Shown piece after piece: positions 1-7,927 of a stretch of DNA of 64,000 bases (its first letter is position 1; the number at the start of each line of letters is the position of its first letter). The stretch is from JAEZHK01 sp040768845 (GTDB taxonomy: Bacteria; Bacillota; Clostridia; Christensenellales; Aristaeellaceae). The stretch lies in assembly GCA_040768845.1 (NCBI GenBank), contig JAXGME010000003.1, positions 186,001 through 250,000 on the forward strand, read 5' to 3'. The position numbers and the translations under genes are program-made. Under the pieces are notes generated by a model that did no database searches, was not told the origin of the DNA, and saw only the letters and a program-made list of their open reading frames with translations.

Positions 1-173
1 ATGACGATGGCCGGACCCGGGCGCATCGCGCGGGTCGACACACAGGTGGCGATGGCGTTGGGGGCATCGGTCCAGCCGTTGACCAGGATGACCGCCAGCG
101 TCAGCACCGTCGTGACGATCAGGGCCGGCGACTGCGCCAGCTGGCTGATAAAGTCGGAAAGAGATAGCTGCAT
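1..173 (-). CDS. PiT-family inorganic phosphate permease, N-terminal part
   Basis: Only the first 57 codons are inside the window; the gene runs off the left edge. The reverse-strand protein begins MQLSLSDFISQLAQS, then a hydrophobic segment, then GWTDAPNAIATCVSTR. That motif matches the family signature of PiT sodium- or proton-coupled phosphate carriers (asparagine, aspartate and alanine-asparagine pair at the end of the first membrane helix). The product would be an integral membrane protein importing phosphate. The start is ATG with a weak purine stretch (GGGGAA) about 10 bases upstream. A forward open frame over the same bases is a shadow. The assignment rests on the signature only. Confidence 0.8.
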   Translation of the reverse strand, partial: MQLSLSDFISQLAQSPALIVTTVLTLAVILVNGWTDAPNAIATCVSTRAMRPGPAIV

Positions 174-208
174 AGATGAACCATTCCCCGCTTTGTCAAA
201 TCCGCTTG

Positions 209-214
209 ATTATA
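209..214 (-). promoter_or_regulatory. Extended -10 promoter of the phosphate permease
   Basis: On the reverse strand TATAAT is preceded by TGC, giving an extended -10 (TGCTATAAT). No convincing -35 lies 17 bases upstream, as is usual for extended -10 promoters. The expected start site is about 30 bases before the permease ATG. The rest of 174-391 shows no gene and no clear promoter for the forward gene at 392. Confidence 0.5.
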
Positions 215-391
215 GCACATCATCGCTCAAGGAAAGATCAGGCGTCTGTTAAATCTACATCATGCGCGCCATGCCGCGCCGTTTCGCGACGGAAAAGCGT
301 CGAAAACGCGCCCGGGCCGGGGGCCGCCGCCCCGCATATTATCCGGCGGAGCGGCAAATCCTACCGATAACAAACGCATGGGGGTGGTTTT

Positions 392-1642
392 TTGAATCCG
401 TTTGAGCAAAGGCCGGCGCAGGTGGAAGACGGCATCCGGGACTGGGCGGGGGTGTACCCCGGGCCCTATGACAAAAACGCGGTGGACCCGTACACCCGCC
501 TTCGCATCATTTTAATGAATGGCATCGAGGTGGAGCAGGTGTTCTTCAAGCACCAGTTTCACCGCAACTGCGCGGACAACGACCTCCGGCGGGAACTGGC
601 GCTGACCCGCCGCGTCGAACAGCAGCAGCAAAAGCGCATCAACTGGCTGAAGCCCATCGACGAAACGCCGCTGGAAACCACCATCGGATACGAGCACGTG
701 GCGGTGGACCTGACCGCCTGGCTGGCCCAGAACGAGCCGGACGCCTACGCCCGAAGGGCGCTGGACTTTGCGCTGCTGGAGGACTTCGACCACCTGTACC
801 GCTATGCCAACCTGCTGGACATGGACGCGGGCATTCCCGCGCAGCAGATGGTCAAAAGCTACGTGGACATCACGCCGGGCCGCCCCACCATCGCGGAGCA
901 CCGGCACCCCTTCGATTCGGTCAAAAACCCGCTGGATTTCAAAAAGGCGGACCTGCGCACCAGGCTGAACGCGCTGATTATCACCTCCGGAGAGCAGCAG
1001 ACCATGAACTTCTACATGAACCTGGGCAACGCCTACTTGAACGACCTGGGCCGGCAGCTGTATCTTGAGATCGCCATGATCGAGGAGCAGCACGTGACCC
1101 ACTACGGTTCGCTGCTGGACCCGAAGGCCACATGGCTGGAAAACCTGCTGATGCGCGAATACATGGAGTGCTACCTGTACTATTCATTCCTCGAGGACGA
1201 AAAGGACCGCCGCATCCGCGACGTATGGGCGGCGCATTTTGAAATGGAAGTGGCGCACCTGCACAGGGCGGCGGAGCTTTTAAGGCGGTACGAGCGCAGG
1301 GAGTGGAGCGAGGTGATCCCCGGCGGCGCGTTTCCGAAGCTGCTCCGCTTCCACGACACCCGCGACTACGTGCGGCGCGTTCTGGCCGAACAGGTGCTGC
1401 TCACCGCCGACCGGGAGAACTACCGCGGCGTGCAGGAACTGCCGCCCAGCTTTGACTTCTTCGCCTACCAGGGGCGCGTCAACAAGAACGTCGACCGCGT
1501 GGCCAGCCACGCGGTGGTGGTGGGGCACCAGCGCGCCTTCGGCGAGGACTACCGCGCGGAGTCAAAGCCAACCCCCGTGCCCGCCCTGGCCGACCGCGCC
1601 GTCGACAACACCGAAATCGCGCGGAACCCCGCCGCGTTCTGA
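392..1642 (+). CDS. Ferritin-like (possible di-iron) protein, 416 aa
   Basis: The protein is soluble and helix-rich, with no signal peptide. Two ExxH motifs are visible: E231-H234 in IEEQHVTHYG and E286-H289 in FEMEVAHLH. Further acidic and histidine residues on predicted helices (E101/H102, E130 with H134, E201) resemble the ligand set of ferritin-like four-helix bundles that hold two metal ions. At 416 aa it is far longer than ferritin or rubrerythrin, so it is a distinct family member with extra N- and C-terminal parts. The start is TTG, preceded by GGGGGTGG; the nearby ATG at 378 is out of frame. It converges on the DegV gene with 12 bases between stops. The substrate and role are unknown; the ferritin-like fold is an inference from motifs. 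Confidence 0.65.
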   Translation: MNPFEQRPAQVEDGIRDWAGVYPGPYDKNAVDPYTRLRIILMNGIEVEQVFFKHQFHRNCADNDLRRELALTRRVEQQQQKRINWLKPIDETPLETTIGYEHVAVDLTAWLAQNEPDAYARRALDFALLEDFDHLYRYANLLDMDAGIPAQQMVKSYVDITPGRPTIAEHRHPFDSVKNPLDFKKADLRTRLNALIITSGEQQTMNFYMNLGNAYLNDLGRQLYLEIAMIEEQHVTHYGSLLDPKATWLENLLMREYMECYLYYSFLEDEKDRRIRDVWAAHFEMEVAHLHRAAELLRRYERREWSEVIPGGAFPKLLRFHDTRDYVRRVLAEQVLLTADRENYRGVQELPPSFDFFAYQGRVNKNVDRVASHAVVVGHQRAFGEDYRAESKPTPVPALADRAVDNTEIARNPAAF

Positions 1643-1654
1643 CCGGGACGGGGC

Positions 1655-2524
1655 TCAGGCGCGGCGGGCCACGACGCCGGATTTGGGCTTCGCGCGCTTG
1701 AACAGCACGCCCAGCGTTTTCGGCCCGCAATGGCCGGATATGGTACAGCCCGCGCGGGTTTCGCAGACTTCCTTAAAGGGCGCGAGGGACAGGACCATTT
1801 CGCGCACCGCCCGTATGGTCTCCGGCGCACAGCCGGGGTGGGTGATGAAGACCCGGCCGGGGTCCAGATCCCGGGCATCGCCCAGCCGGTCCGCCACGTA
1901 GTGCTCCAGGCAGCGGGAAAAGCTGCCCCGGTACCTTGCGCCCACCCTCATTTCGCCGCGCACCACTTCAATGCAGGGCTTGATCTGCATCAGCTTCGCG
2001 CCCACCGCCTCCAGCCCGGAGCAGCGGCCGCCCCGCCGGAGGTAATCCAGCGTTTCGATGACGAAGCTGGCGTCCACCCGGGGGATCGCGTCCGCGAGGT
2101 GCGCCAGGATCTCCGCCGCGCCCGCGCCGCGCCGCGCCATCTCCGCCGCGTCCATCACCGCGTGGCCGCTGCCGCTGGAGAGATTTTGGGAATCCACCAC
2201 GGTGACGTTGGCAAAGCCCTCCGCCGCCATGCGCGCGTTGACAAAGCATGCGGAAAAGGCCGACCCGATGGTGATGTGGATCACCGCGTCGTAATCCTTC
2301 GCGTACCGGGCAAAGAGGCGCTCGTAATCGTACTGGTTGACCGCGGCGGTGCGCACCGTCCGGCCAGATTCGACGAGGCGGAAGATGTCCTCCGGCGCGA
2401 TGTCCACGCCGTCCCGGTAGCATGCGCCGCCCGCCAGCACGTAAAGCGGCGCGAGGGCGATGTCCAGCCGGTCCAGGATCTCGGGGGAGAGGTCGCAGGT
2501 GCTGTCGGCGGTGATCTTGATCAT
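1655..2524 (-). CDS. DegV family fatty-acid-binding protein
   Basis: The 289-aa protein opens with MIKITADSTCDL, the DegV N-terminal hallmark. It continues with the SGT-like stretch ITIGSAFSACF near residue 85 and VDSQNLSSGSG near 110, and its C-terminal half contains THPGC. DegV (FakB-like) proteins bind one fatty acid and, with a FakA kinase, activate it for lipid synthesis; no fakA is in this window. A GTG nine bases further upstream is in frame, but it overlaps the ribosome binding site GAGGTG, which sits 6 bases before ATG 2524, so the shorter start is chosen. The ligand is unknown. Confidence 0.9.
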   Translation of the reverse strand: MIKITADSTCDLSPEILDRLDIALAPLYVLAGGACYRDGVDIAPEDIFRLVESGRTVRTAAVNQYDYERLFARYAKDYDAVIHITIGSAFSACFVNARMAAEGFANVTVVDSQNLSSGSGHAVMDAAEMARRGAGAAEILAHLADAIPRVDASFVIETLDYLRRGGRCSGLEAVGAKLMQIKPCIEVVRGEMRVGARYRGSFSRCLEHYVADRLGDARDLDPGRVFITHPGCAPETIRAVREMVLSLAPFKEVCETRAGCTISGHCGPKTLGVLFKRAKPKSGVVARRA

Positions 2525-2574
2525 GCGGTACACCTCGCGTCAATTTTCCGGGCGGCGGGACATCCCGGCACCGC

Positions 2575-2604
2575 AAAGCCGAAGCGCCCGGGCGCTCCGG
2601 CTTT
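2575..2604 (-). terminator. Terminator hairpin after the radical SAM gene
   Basis: Two 15-base arms (AAAGCCGAAGCGCCC and GGGCGCTCCGGCTTT on the forward strand) pair almost perfectly with no added loop. The structure lies just beyond the stop of the reverse-strand gene at 2626. Only a short T run follows, so termination strength is uncertain. Confidence 0.55.
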
Positions 2605-2625
2605 TGTATGGGGCAAGACCGGGTG

Positions 2626-4005
2626 CTACGCGCCCACGGACAGCTTTTCGCCTTCCGCCGGGACGCCGGCACCGCCGGGGCGCTCGGCCCACAGGCGGTC
2701 GGCCGTGTCCGCCCAGCACTCTGCCGCGCGGGCGCACTTTCCGCAAAGGGCGTGCACGTCCTCCGGAGCGATCATGTCGGTGGACTTCGCGCCGGAGGCG
2801 TCCACCATCCGGGCAAGGGCCTCCGGGTTGTCCAGCAGCGGGCAGGGCCTCAGGTGGTTCTCGTTGAAGGGCTGGTTCTTATGATACTGCATGAACAGCG
2901 GGGATTGCAAGGCCTCCAGCAGCGTATGTGTGTACACGCTCGCGTCCGCGTAGTGAATGAAGGCGCAGGGCTCGATGTCGCCGCCCGCGTTGATGTGCAG
3001 ATAGCGGCGCCCGCCCGCGATGCAGCCCTTCACGTACTCGCCGTCGTTCCAGAAGTCCATCGTGAACACCGGCTTGGTTTGGCGGAACGCGCGCACCTGG
3101 TGGTACATGTACTCCCGCTGCTCCGCGGACGCCATAAGCGAGGGCACCGCGTCCTTGCCCACCGGCATGTAGGTGAACAGCCAGATGAATTTCGCGCCCC
3201 GATGGATCAGGTCGTCAAAGAAGGCCTCGCTGCCGATGGAGGCGGTGTTCTCGCTGGTGTAGCAGCAGGAGGCGCCAAAGAGCAGCTTCTTGCGCTTGAG
3301 GATTTCCATCGCCCGCATGACATGGGCAAAGGTGCCCGCGCCGCGGCGGGAATCGGTCTCCGCCTCAAAGCCCTCGACGCTGATGGCGGGCGCGAAGTTC
3401 TTGACCCGCAGCATCTCGTCCGCAAATTCCTCGTCGATCAGCGTGCCGTTGGTGAAGGCGGTGAAAAAGCAGTCCGGATTCATCTCGCAGAGGCGGATGA
3501 CGTCCTTTTTGCGCACCAGCGGCTCGCCGCCCGACAGCACGTAGAAGTAGACGCCCAGTTCCTTGCCCTGGCGCACGATGTCGTTTAGCGTCTCCAGGCT
3601 CATGTTCATGCGGTTTCCGTACTCGGCGGCCCAGCAGCCCACGCAGTGCAGGTTGCAGGCGGAGGTCGGGTCCATCAAAATCGCCCAGGGCACGTTGCAG
3701 TCGTACTTCTGCTGCATCTTCTGCTGCCTGAGCCCACCCACGGCGGTGGCGTTGATGACGAAGTTGCGAAACACTGCGCCGCGCACGCCGGCGTCGATGT
3801 CCTCCCACATGCTCATAATCAGCCGATACCAGTTTCCGTCCTTATCCTCCAGCGCCTTGCGCACGGCACTCAGTTGGCCCTGCATCGATCCGTCGGCGTC
3901 CAGCTTTTCCACCAGGTGCATCAGCTTGGGCGCGTTCTTTTCCGGGTCGGAATCCAGATACCTGTAGGCCATCTTCAGCGCGGCGGAACCAATGGCTTCC
4001 TTCAT
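2626..4005 (-). CDS. Radical SAM protein with SPASM-like C-terminal cysteines, 459 aa
   Basis: The core has the radical SAM cluster motif C117-NLH-C121-VG-C124 and the SAM-binding SGGEP at 158-162. It is preceded by a 100-residue helical N-terminal extension that begins MKEAIGSAALKMAYRY. C-terminal cysteines (C328, C347, C388, C421, C424, C430) fit a SPASM-type domain carrying auxiliary Fe-S clusters, as in enzymes that modify peptides or cofactors. The substrate cannot be told. ATG 4005 is chosen because GGAGG stands 10 bases upstream; a longer in-frame start at 4113 would lie upstream of the likely promoter. The divergent neighbour at 4194 is a relative without the cluster cysteines, which suggests the two work together. 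Confidence 0.85.
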   Translation of the reverse strand: MKEAIGSAALKMAYRYLDSDPEKNAPKLMHLVEKLDADGSMQGQLSAVRKALEDKDGNWYRLIMSMWEDIDAGVRGAVFRNFVINATAVGGLRQQKMQQKYDCNVPWAILMDPTSACNLHCVGCWAAEYGNRMNMSLETLNDIVRQGKELGVYFYVLSGGEPLVRKKDVIRLCEMNPDCFFTAFTNGTLIDEEFADEMLRVKNFAPAISVEGFEAETDSRRGAGTFAHVMRAMEILKRKKLLFGASCCYTSENTASIGSEAFFDDLIHRGAKFIWLFTYMPVGKDAVPSLMASAEQREYMYHQVRAFRQTKPVFTMDFWNDGEYVKGCIAGGRRYLHINAGGDIEPCAFIHYADASVYTHTLLEALQSPLFMQYHKNQPFNENHLRPCPLLDNPEALARMVDASGAKSTDMIAPEDVHALCGKCARAAECWADTADRLWAERPGGAGVPAEGEKLSVGA

Positions 4006-4039
4006 AATGGCATGACCTCCGTCTCTTTTTTCCAAATGC

Positions 4040-4045
4040 ACTATA
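4040..4045 (-). promoter_or_regulatory. Extended -10 promoter of the radical SAM gene
   Basis: The reverse strand reads TGCTATAGT, an extended -10 element. The expected transcript start is near 4033, about 28 bases before ATG 4005. The -35 region is poor. A palindrome lies about 40 bases further upstream. Confidence 0.5.
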
Positions 4046-4082
4046 GCATGCCCGGCCCGGCGCGTATCTAGACAGTTTTGTT

Positions 4083-4095
4083 TTTTGTCACAAAA
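4083..4095. promoter_or_regulatory. Palindrome TTTTGTCACAAAA between divergent genes, possible operator
   Basis: The arms TTTTGT and ACAAAA are exact inverted copies around a central C. The site lies in the 188-base gap between the radical SAM gene and its divergent relative. Further copies of TGACA/TGTCA occur at 4098-4102 and 4115-4119. A weak forward -10 (TACAAT, 4144-4149) follows. It may be a regulator site serving both genes; no regulator is encoded next to it. Confidence 0.4.
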
Positions 4096-4193
4096 CCTGA
4101 CAATCGGCCGCATCTGTCAATGGAGCGCGGAGGGAATCCACGGTACAATAAGCTGGTGGGAGCCATTTTGCAATGGGTTGGGGAGGTAGCGGC

Positions 4194-5192
4194 ATGCTCG
4201 ACATTGAGGCAAGGCTGGCCCGTCAGGGCATCGGCATCGCGGTGGACAAGGCGATGGAGGATGTGAAGGGCAACGCGCGCCGGAGCATCCGCAACCTGGT
4301 GGATCTCGGCACGCTGTTTTCCAAGACCGAAAATCAAAAGTGGTTTTTCACCGCCGCACGAAAGGTCATCGACAATCCCCAAAACCCATACCGGGCGCTG
4401 GTTTCGCGGGCGGTGCGCGATATTGACGGCGACACGATCCGCCGCGTGGGGCTGAACCTTGGCTACAACGCCCTCGTCCACGGCGCGAAAAAGCTGCGCA
4501 GGCGCCCGGACGCACGCCTGCCGTGGCTGCTGGACATGACGGCGCACGGCGCTTCGGCGGGGCCGAGGCTGGACGCATGCCTGACCGAAGGGGAGGAGAT
4601 GGGCATCTACGCCTACGCGCTGCATCCGGACGGCGCCGAAGCCCTTGACGCCGCGCTGGACGTGGTGCAAAAGCACGGGGACTGCTTCTGCGCGCTGCGG
4701 CTCTCTTCGGAACTTTTGGAGGGCGATGCGCCCCGGCGCATCGCCCGGATACACAACGTGGCGGTGGCGGTGGAGCTTGCGCCCGACCCGGAGCGGGCGG
4801 AGGGCGCGTTCCGGCGGCTGCGGGAGAACCGCTGTTTCTTCGGATTTTTTCTGACCTATGGCGATAAAGACCTGCAAAGCGTCACATCGCCCCGGTTTAT
4901 CCGCCGGGCGATCGGGGCGGGCTGCTTCTTCGGCGCATATCAGGCGGCGGGCGCGTCGCAGCAGGCGCAAGACTGCATCCACGCCTTTGCGCAAAGGCTG
5001 CGCGGCGAGGCGGGCATGCCGCTGGTCGCGCTGGACTGGCCCCGGGACGTCCGCGAGACGGGCGAGAAGCTGGGCGTCGGCGGCGTGCAGAACCTGGATC
5101 TCGCCGCCGCTCCGGCTGCGCGGTGCCAGAGCGGGCGGCGCGGCGCGCTGGCGGAAATGCTGCTCAGGACGCGCGTTTGCCCCTCGTCGTAA
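4194..5192 (+). CDS. Radical-SAM-related protein lacking the Fe-S cysteines, 332 aa
   Basis: No radical SAM CxxxCxxC motif is present, yet the middle of the protein follows the divergent radical SAM protein. The stretch from NLGYNALVHGAKKLR to RLPWLLDMT matches its NATAVGGLRQQKMQQ to NVPWAILMD, TEGEEMGIYAYAL matches RQGKELGVYFYVL, and GDCFCALRLSSELLEG matches PDCFFTAFTNGTLIDE. It therefore looks like a duplicated barrel that lost cluster binding (a pseudoenzyme or partner subunit). The C-terminal SPASM-like part is absent. The start ATG 4194 has GGGGAGGT 6 bases upstream. It converges on deoC. The function is unknown; a helper role for the neighbouring enzyme is inference. Confidence 0.65.
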   Translation: MLDIEARLARQGIGIAVDKAMEDVKGNARRSIRNLVDLGTLFSKTENQKWFFTAARKVIDNPQNPYRALVSRAVRDIDGDTIRRVGLNLGYNALVHGAKKLRRRPDARLPWLLDMTAHGASAGPRLDACLTEGEEMGIYAYALHPDGAEALDAALDVVQKHGDCFCALRLSSELLEGDAPRRIARIHNVAVAVELAPDPERAEGAFRRLRENRCFFGFFLTYGDKDLQSVTSPRFIRRAIGAGCFFGAYQAAGASQQAQDCIHAFAQRLRGEAGMPLVALDWPRDVRETGEKLGVGGVQNLDLAAAPAARCQSGRRGALAEMLLRTRVCPSS

Positions 5193-5230
5193 TCAAACGC
5201 CGCGCTTTCGCTTTTCAAAAGGCGGAGGCG

Positions 5231-5905
5231 TCAGTAGTTTTCGTCCGTGCCCTCGCCCCGGGCGATGGCCGCGGCGGAAGCAAAGCCGATGCCCAGGCGC
5301 TGGGCGCCCATGTCCACGTACATCTTCGCGGTGGCATAATCGCGGATGCCGCCGGAGGGCTTCACCCTGGCGCGGCCCGCCGCCGTTTCCAGCATCGCCT
5401 GGACGGCTTCCTTCGTGGCGCCGCCGCCGTTGAAGCCGGTGGATGTCTTGACAAAATCCGCCCCCGCCCGGATGGCCGTCTCCGTGGCGGTCCGGATCTG
5501 GTCCAGCGTCAGCTGGCTGGTTTCAAAGATCACCTTCACCAGCGCGCCCGCCGCGTGGGCCTCCTCGGCGACGCCGCGGATCTCCTCTCCGACCACGTCC
5601 CAGTCGCCGCCCCGGGCGTAGCCGTAGTTCATCACCATGTCCAGTTCCTTCGCCCCCTGCTGGCAGTAGATCTTCGCCAGCGCGCGCTTTCCGGCCGCGC
5701 CGCCGTAGCCGTAGGGAAAGTCCAGCACGCAGCTGACGAGGGTGTCCGTGCCGCGGCACATCTCCACCGCCATGGGGATGTCGCAGCCCCGCACGCAGAC
5801 TGAATAGCTGTCCGCCTCGATGGACTGGCGGATGGCCTGCCGCGCCTCCTCGCGGGTCATCTCGGGCTTCAGGACCGCGGCGTCAAAATACCGGCTGATC
5901 TTCAT
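5231..5905 (-). CDS. deoC: Deoxyribose-phosphate aldolase
   Basis: This 224-aa class I aldolase splits 2-deoxyribose 5-phosphate into glyceraldehyde 3-phosphate and acetaldehyde during deoxynucleoside breakdown. The Schiff-base lysine is K153 in FVKTSTGF, the second active-site lysine is K182 in KPSGGIR, and the proton-relay aspartate is D89 in KELDMVMNYG. The length is normal for the family. The ATG has TGGAGGAAACGCT just upstream. It stands alone here, without deoA, deoB or deoD. A palindromic promoter region at 5919-5966 suggests regulation. Confidence 0.96.
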   Translation of the reverse strand: MKISRYFDAAVLKPEMTREEARQAIRQSIEADSYSVCVRGCDIPMAVEMCRGTDTLVSCVLDFPYGYGGAAGKRALAKIYCQQGAKELDMVMNYGYARGGDWDVVGEEIRGVAEEAHAAGALVKVIFETSQLTLDQIRTATETAIRAGADFVKTSTGFNGGGATKEAVQAMLETAAGRARVKPSGGIRDYATAKMYVDMGAQRLGIGFASAAAIARGEGTDENY

Positions 5906-5918
5906 AGCGTTTCCTCCA

Positions 5919-5966
5919 GGGCGTACGCCCGTTTTTTTTCATTATACCGCAAAACCGCGGTTTGCG
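5919..5966 (-). promoter_or_regulatory. deoC promoter with two palindromes
   Basis: The reverse strand has a -10 TATAAT (forward 5941-5946). The spacer just upstream is an inverted repeat (CGCAAAACCGCGGTTTGCG, 5948-5966) and could be an operator. The expected leader carries a second palindrome, GGGCGTACGCCC (5919-5930), directly before the ribosome binding site, after a run of eight A. The -35 is weak. A repressor acting on the first palindrome is an inference. Confidence 0.5.
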
Positions 5967-6005
5967 AAAGCGCCGCGGCGGCTGGTAATTTGCCGGGAAT
6001 TGTGC

Positions 6006-6011
6006 TATCCT
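6006..6011 (+). promoter_or_regulatory. Extended -10 promoter of tadA
   Basis: TGCTATCCT gives an extended -10; the TGGTAA at the -35 position is poor. The same nine bases form the -10 region of the L7Ae-like gene at 33861. The expected start is about 20 bases before the tadA ATG. Confidence 0.4.
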
Positions 6012-6038
6012 ATTGGGGCAAATCAGCGGGAGGGCGAC

Positions 6039-6500
6039 ATGAACGACGAAGCGTTGATGGAAATCGCGCTGGCCGAGGCGCGGCGCGCGCTGGCGGAGGG
6101 CGAGCTTCCCGTGGGCGCGGTGGTGGCGAAAAGGGGCGAGGTTCTGGCCGTGGGCCGGAATCGGCGGGAGGCGTCGAAGGACCCCACCGCCCACGCGGAG
6201 ATCGAGGCGATCCGCGCGGCGGCCCGGGCGCTGGGCGGCTGGCGGCTGAATGACTGCGCGCTGTACGTGACGCTGGAGCCCTGTGCCATGTGCGCCGGGG
6301 CCATCGTCGCCGCGCGGCTGGACAGGGTGGTGTTCGGCGCGGCCGACCCCGCCGCCGGCTGCTGCGGCAGCGTGTACCGCATCACGGAGGACCCGGCCTT
6401 TTCCCACTTTGCCCGCGCCGACGGCGGCGTCTTGGCCGCCGCATGCCAGGCGATCCTCTCGGAATTCTTTGAAAGCCGCAGAAAGGGAGACAGACCATGA
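6039..6500 (+). CDS. tadA: tRNA-specific adenosine deaminase TadA
   Basis: This 153-aa zinc deaminase converts adenosine 34 to inosine in tRNA-Arg(ACG). The zinc histidine and catalytic glutamate are H52 and E54 in TAHAEIEAI, and the zinc cysteines are C82 and C85 in LEPCAMCAGAI. The length is standard. ATG 6039 follows GGGAGG. Its stop overlaps the start of the next gene (ATGA), so the two are translationally coupled. A general cytidine or guanine deaminase is the main alternative, but the motif spacing fits TadA. Confidence 0.93.
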   Translation: MNDEALMEIALAEARRALAEGELPVGAVVAKRGEVLAVGRNRREASKDPTAHAEIEAIRAAARALGGWRLNDCALYVTLEPCAMCAGAIVAARLDRVVFGAADPAAGCCGSVYRITEDPAFSHFARADGGVLAAACQAILSEFFESRRKGDRP

Positions 6501-7927
6501 GCGTGCATCCGGCCGAAATGGAACGCATCCGGCGCTGGATCGGGGAGAACATCGAATCGGTGGTGGAGGACCTTCAGGATTTTGTGCGGATCGGGAGCGT
6601 CAGCCGGGCGGATCTGGCCGCCCCCGGCGCTCCCTTTGGGCCGGACGTGAAGCGCATGATGGACTACGCCCGCGCCCGCGCGGAGGCCTGCGGCTTTGAA
6701 ACCGAGGATCACGAGGGCTACTGCGTCAGCGCCTGGTGGGGCGACCGGGAAAACTGCCTGGGCATTTTCGGCCACCTGGACGTGGTGCCGGTGGGCGAGG
6801 GCTGGATCTACCCGCCCTTCGGCGCGACGCGCGTGGGCGACTGGCTGATCGGCCGGGGCGTTCACGACAACAAGATGGCCTGCGCCGTCGGCCTGGGGCT
6901 GATGCGCATGTTCCGGGAGCTGGCGCTGCCCCTTCGCCGCGGCATTCGCCTGGTGATGGGCGGCGCGGAGGAGACCGGCATGCGGGACATGGCCTATTTT
7001 GCAAAAACTCAGTCCATGCCCGCCGCCTCCATCGTGCCGGACTCCGCCTTTCCCGCCAATTTTGCGCAGAAGGGCATGCTGAACGCGGTGCTGACCGCCG
7101 CGTCGCCGGACGCGCTGGCGGAATTCTCCGGCGGGGCCGTGTCCAACATGGTGCCGCCCACTGCCCGGGCGGTGCTCCGCTGCCCGCTGGAGGCGGCGCG
7201 GCGCGCGCTTTCGGGGGCGGAGGGCGTCGAAGTGTCGGGCGAGGACGGGCGCGTGACGGTCGCCGCCCGGGGCATGGCCGCCCATGCGGCCCGGCCCTGG
7301 TATGGGGTCAGCGCAATTCACCGCCTGGCCTCGGCGCTGGCCGGTTCGGGCCTTCTGCCCGCCGAAGGGGCGATGGCGGCCATTGCCCGCCTCTCCGGCG
7401 ACACCTACGGCGAGGCCGCCGGCATCGCCCGGGAGGACCCGGAGACCGGAAAAACCACCCAGGTGGTGGGGCTTGCCGCCCTTGAAGCCGGGCGGATTCG
7501 CCTGACGGTGGACTGCCGGCTGTCCATCGCCACCGATCTTTCGGCCTGCGGCGAAGCCTTCGCCGCCTGGGCGGCGAAAAACCGCTTCCGGGTGGAATCC
7601 CTCGAGATCAAAAAACCGTTTTACATGCCCAAGGATGATCCGCGCATCCGGGCGCTGCAGGCGGTGTATCGCGAAGTCACCGGGCGGGACGAAGCGCCCT
7701 ACGCCACCGGCGGCGGCACCTATTCCCGCGAGCTGAAAAACGCGGTCACCTTCGGCCCCGGTTACCCCGGCTCCCCGCGGCCCGACTTTCTGCCGGAGGG
7801 ACACGGCCGCGCCCACGAGCCGGACGAGGCCCAATCGATTCCCGAACTTGAAACCACGATGGCCGTGTACGCCGCGGCGCTGATCGCGCTGGACGGCGTG
7901 GCGGGCGAAGGGGGAGAGGGCGCATGA
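6497..7927 (+). CDS. Sapep/PepV-type M20 dipeptidase
   Basis: This 476-aa metallopeptidase is expected to be cytoplasmic and to cleave dipeptides. The M20 metal site is visible: H93 and D95 in GHLDVVPVG, the bridging aspartate D124 in GRGVHDNK, and the catalytic and ligand pair E158-E159 in GGAEETGM. Near the C-terminus GGGTYSRE and FGPGYPG mark the Sapep branch. GVHDNK replaces the more usual GxxDDKG, a mild change next to the bridging aspartate. It is the middle gene of three overlapping frames: ATGA overlaps tadA, and its own end overlaps the HTH gene by four bases. Confidence 0.92.
   Translation: MSVHPAEMERIRRWIGENIESVVEDLQDFVRIGSVSRADLAAPGAPFGPDVKRMMDYARARAEACGFETEDHEGYCVSAWWGDRENCLGIFGHLDVVPVGEGWIYPPFGATRVGDWLIGRGVHDNKMACAVGLGLMRMFRELALPLRRGIRLVMGGAEETGMRDMAYFAKTQSMPAASIVPDSAFPANFAQKGMLNAVLTAASPDALAEFSGGAVSNMVPPTARAVLRCPLEAARRALSGAEGVEVSGEDGRVTVAARGMAAHAARPWYGVSAIHRLASALAGSGLLPAEGAMAAIARLSGDTYGEAAGIAREDPETGKTTQVVGLAALEAGRIRLTVDCRLSIATDLSACGEAFAAWAAKNRFRVESLEIKKPFYMPKDDPRIRALQAVYREVTGRDEAPYATGGGTYSRELKNAVTFGPGYPGSPRPDFLPEGHGRAHEPDEAQSIPELETTMAVYAAALIALDGVAGEGGEGA

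Noticed and set aside
6726..7004. Several short frames opposite or out of frame within the M20 peptidase gene
   Set aside because: Arginine- and proline-rich low-complexity products, typical wrong-frame readings of GC-rich coding DNA.
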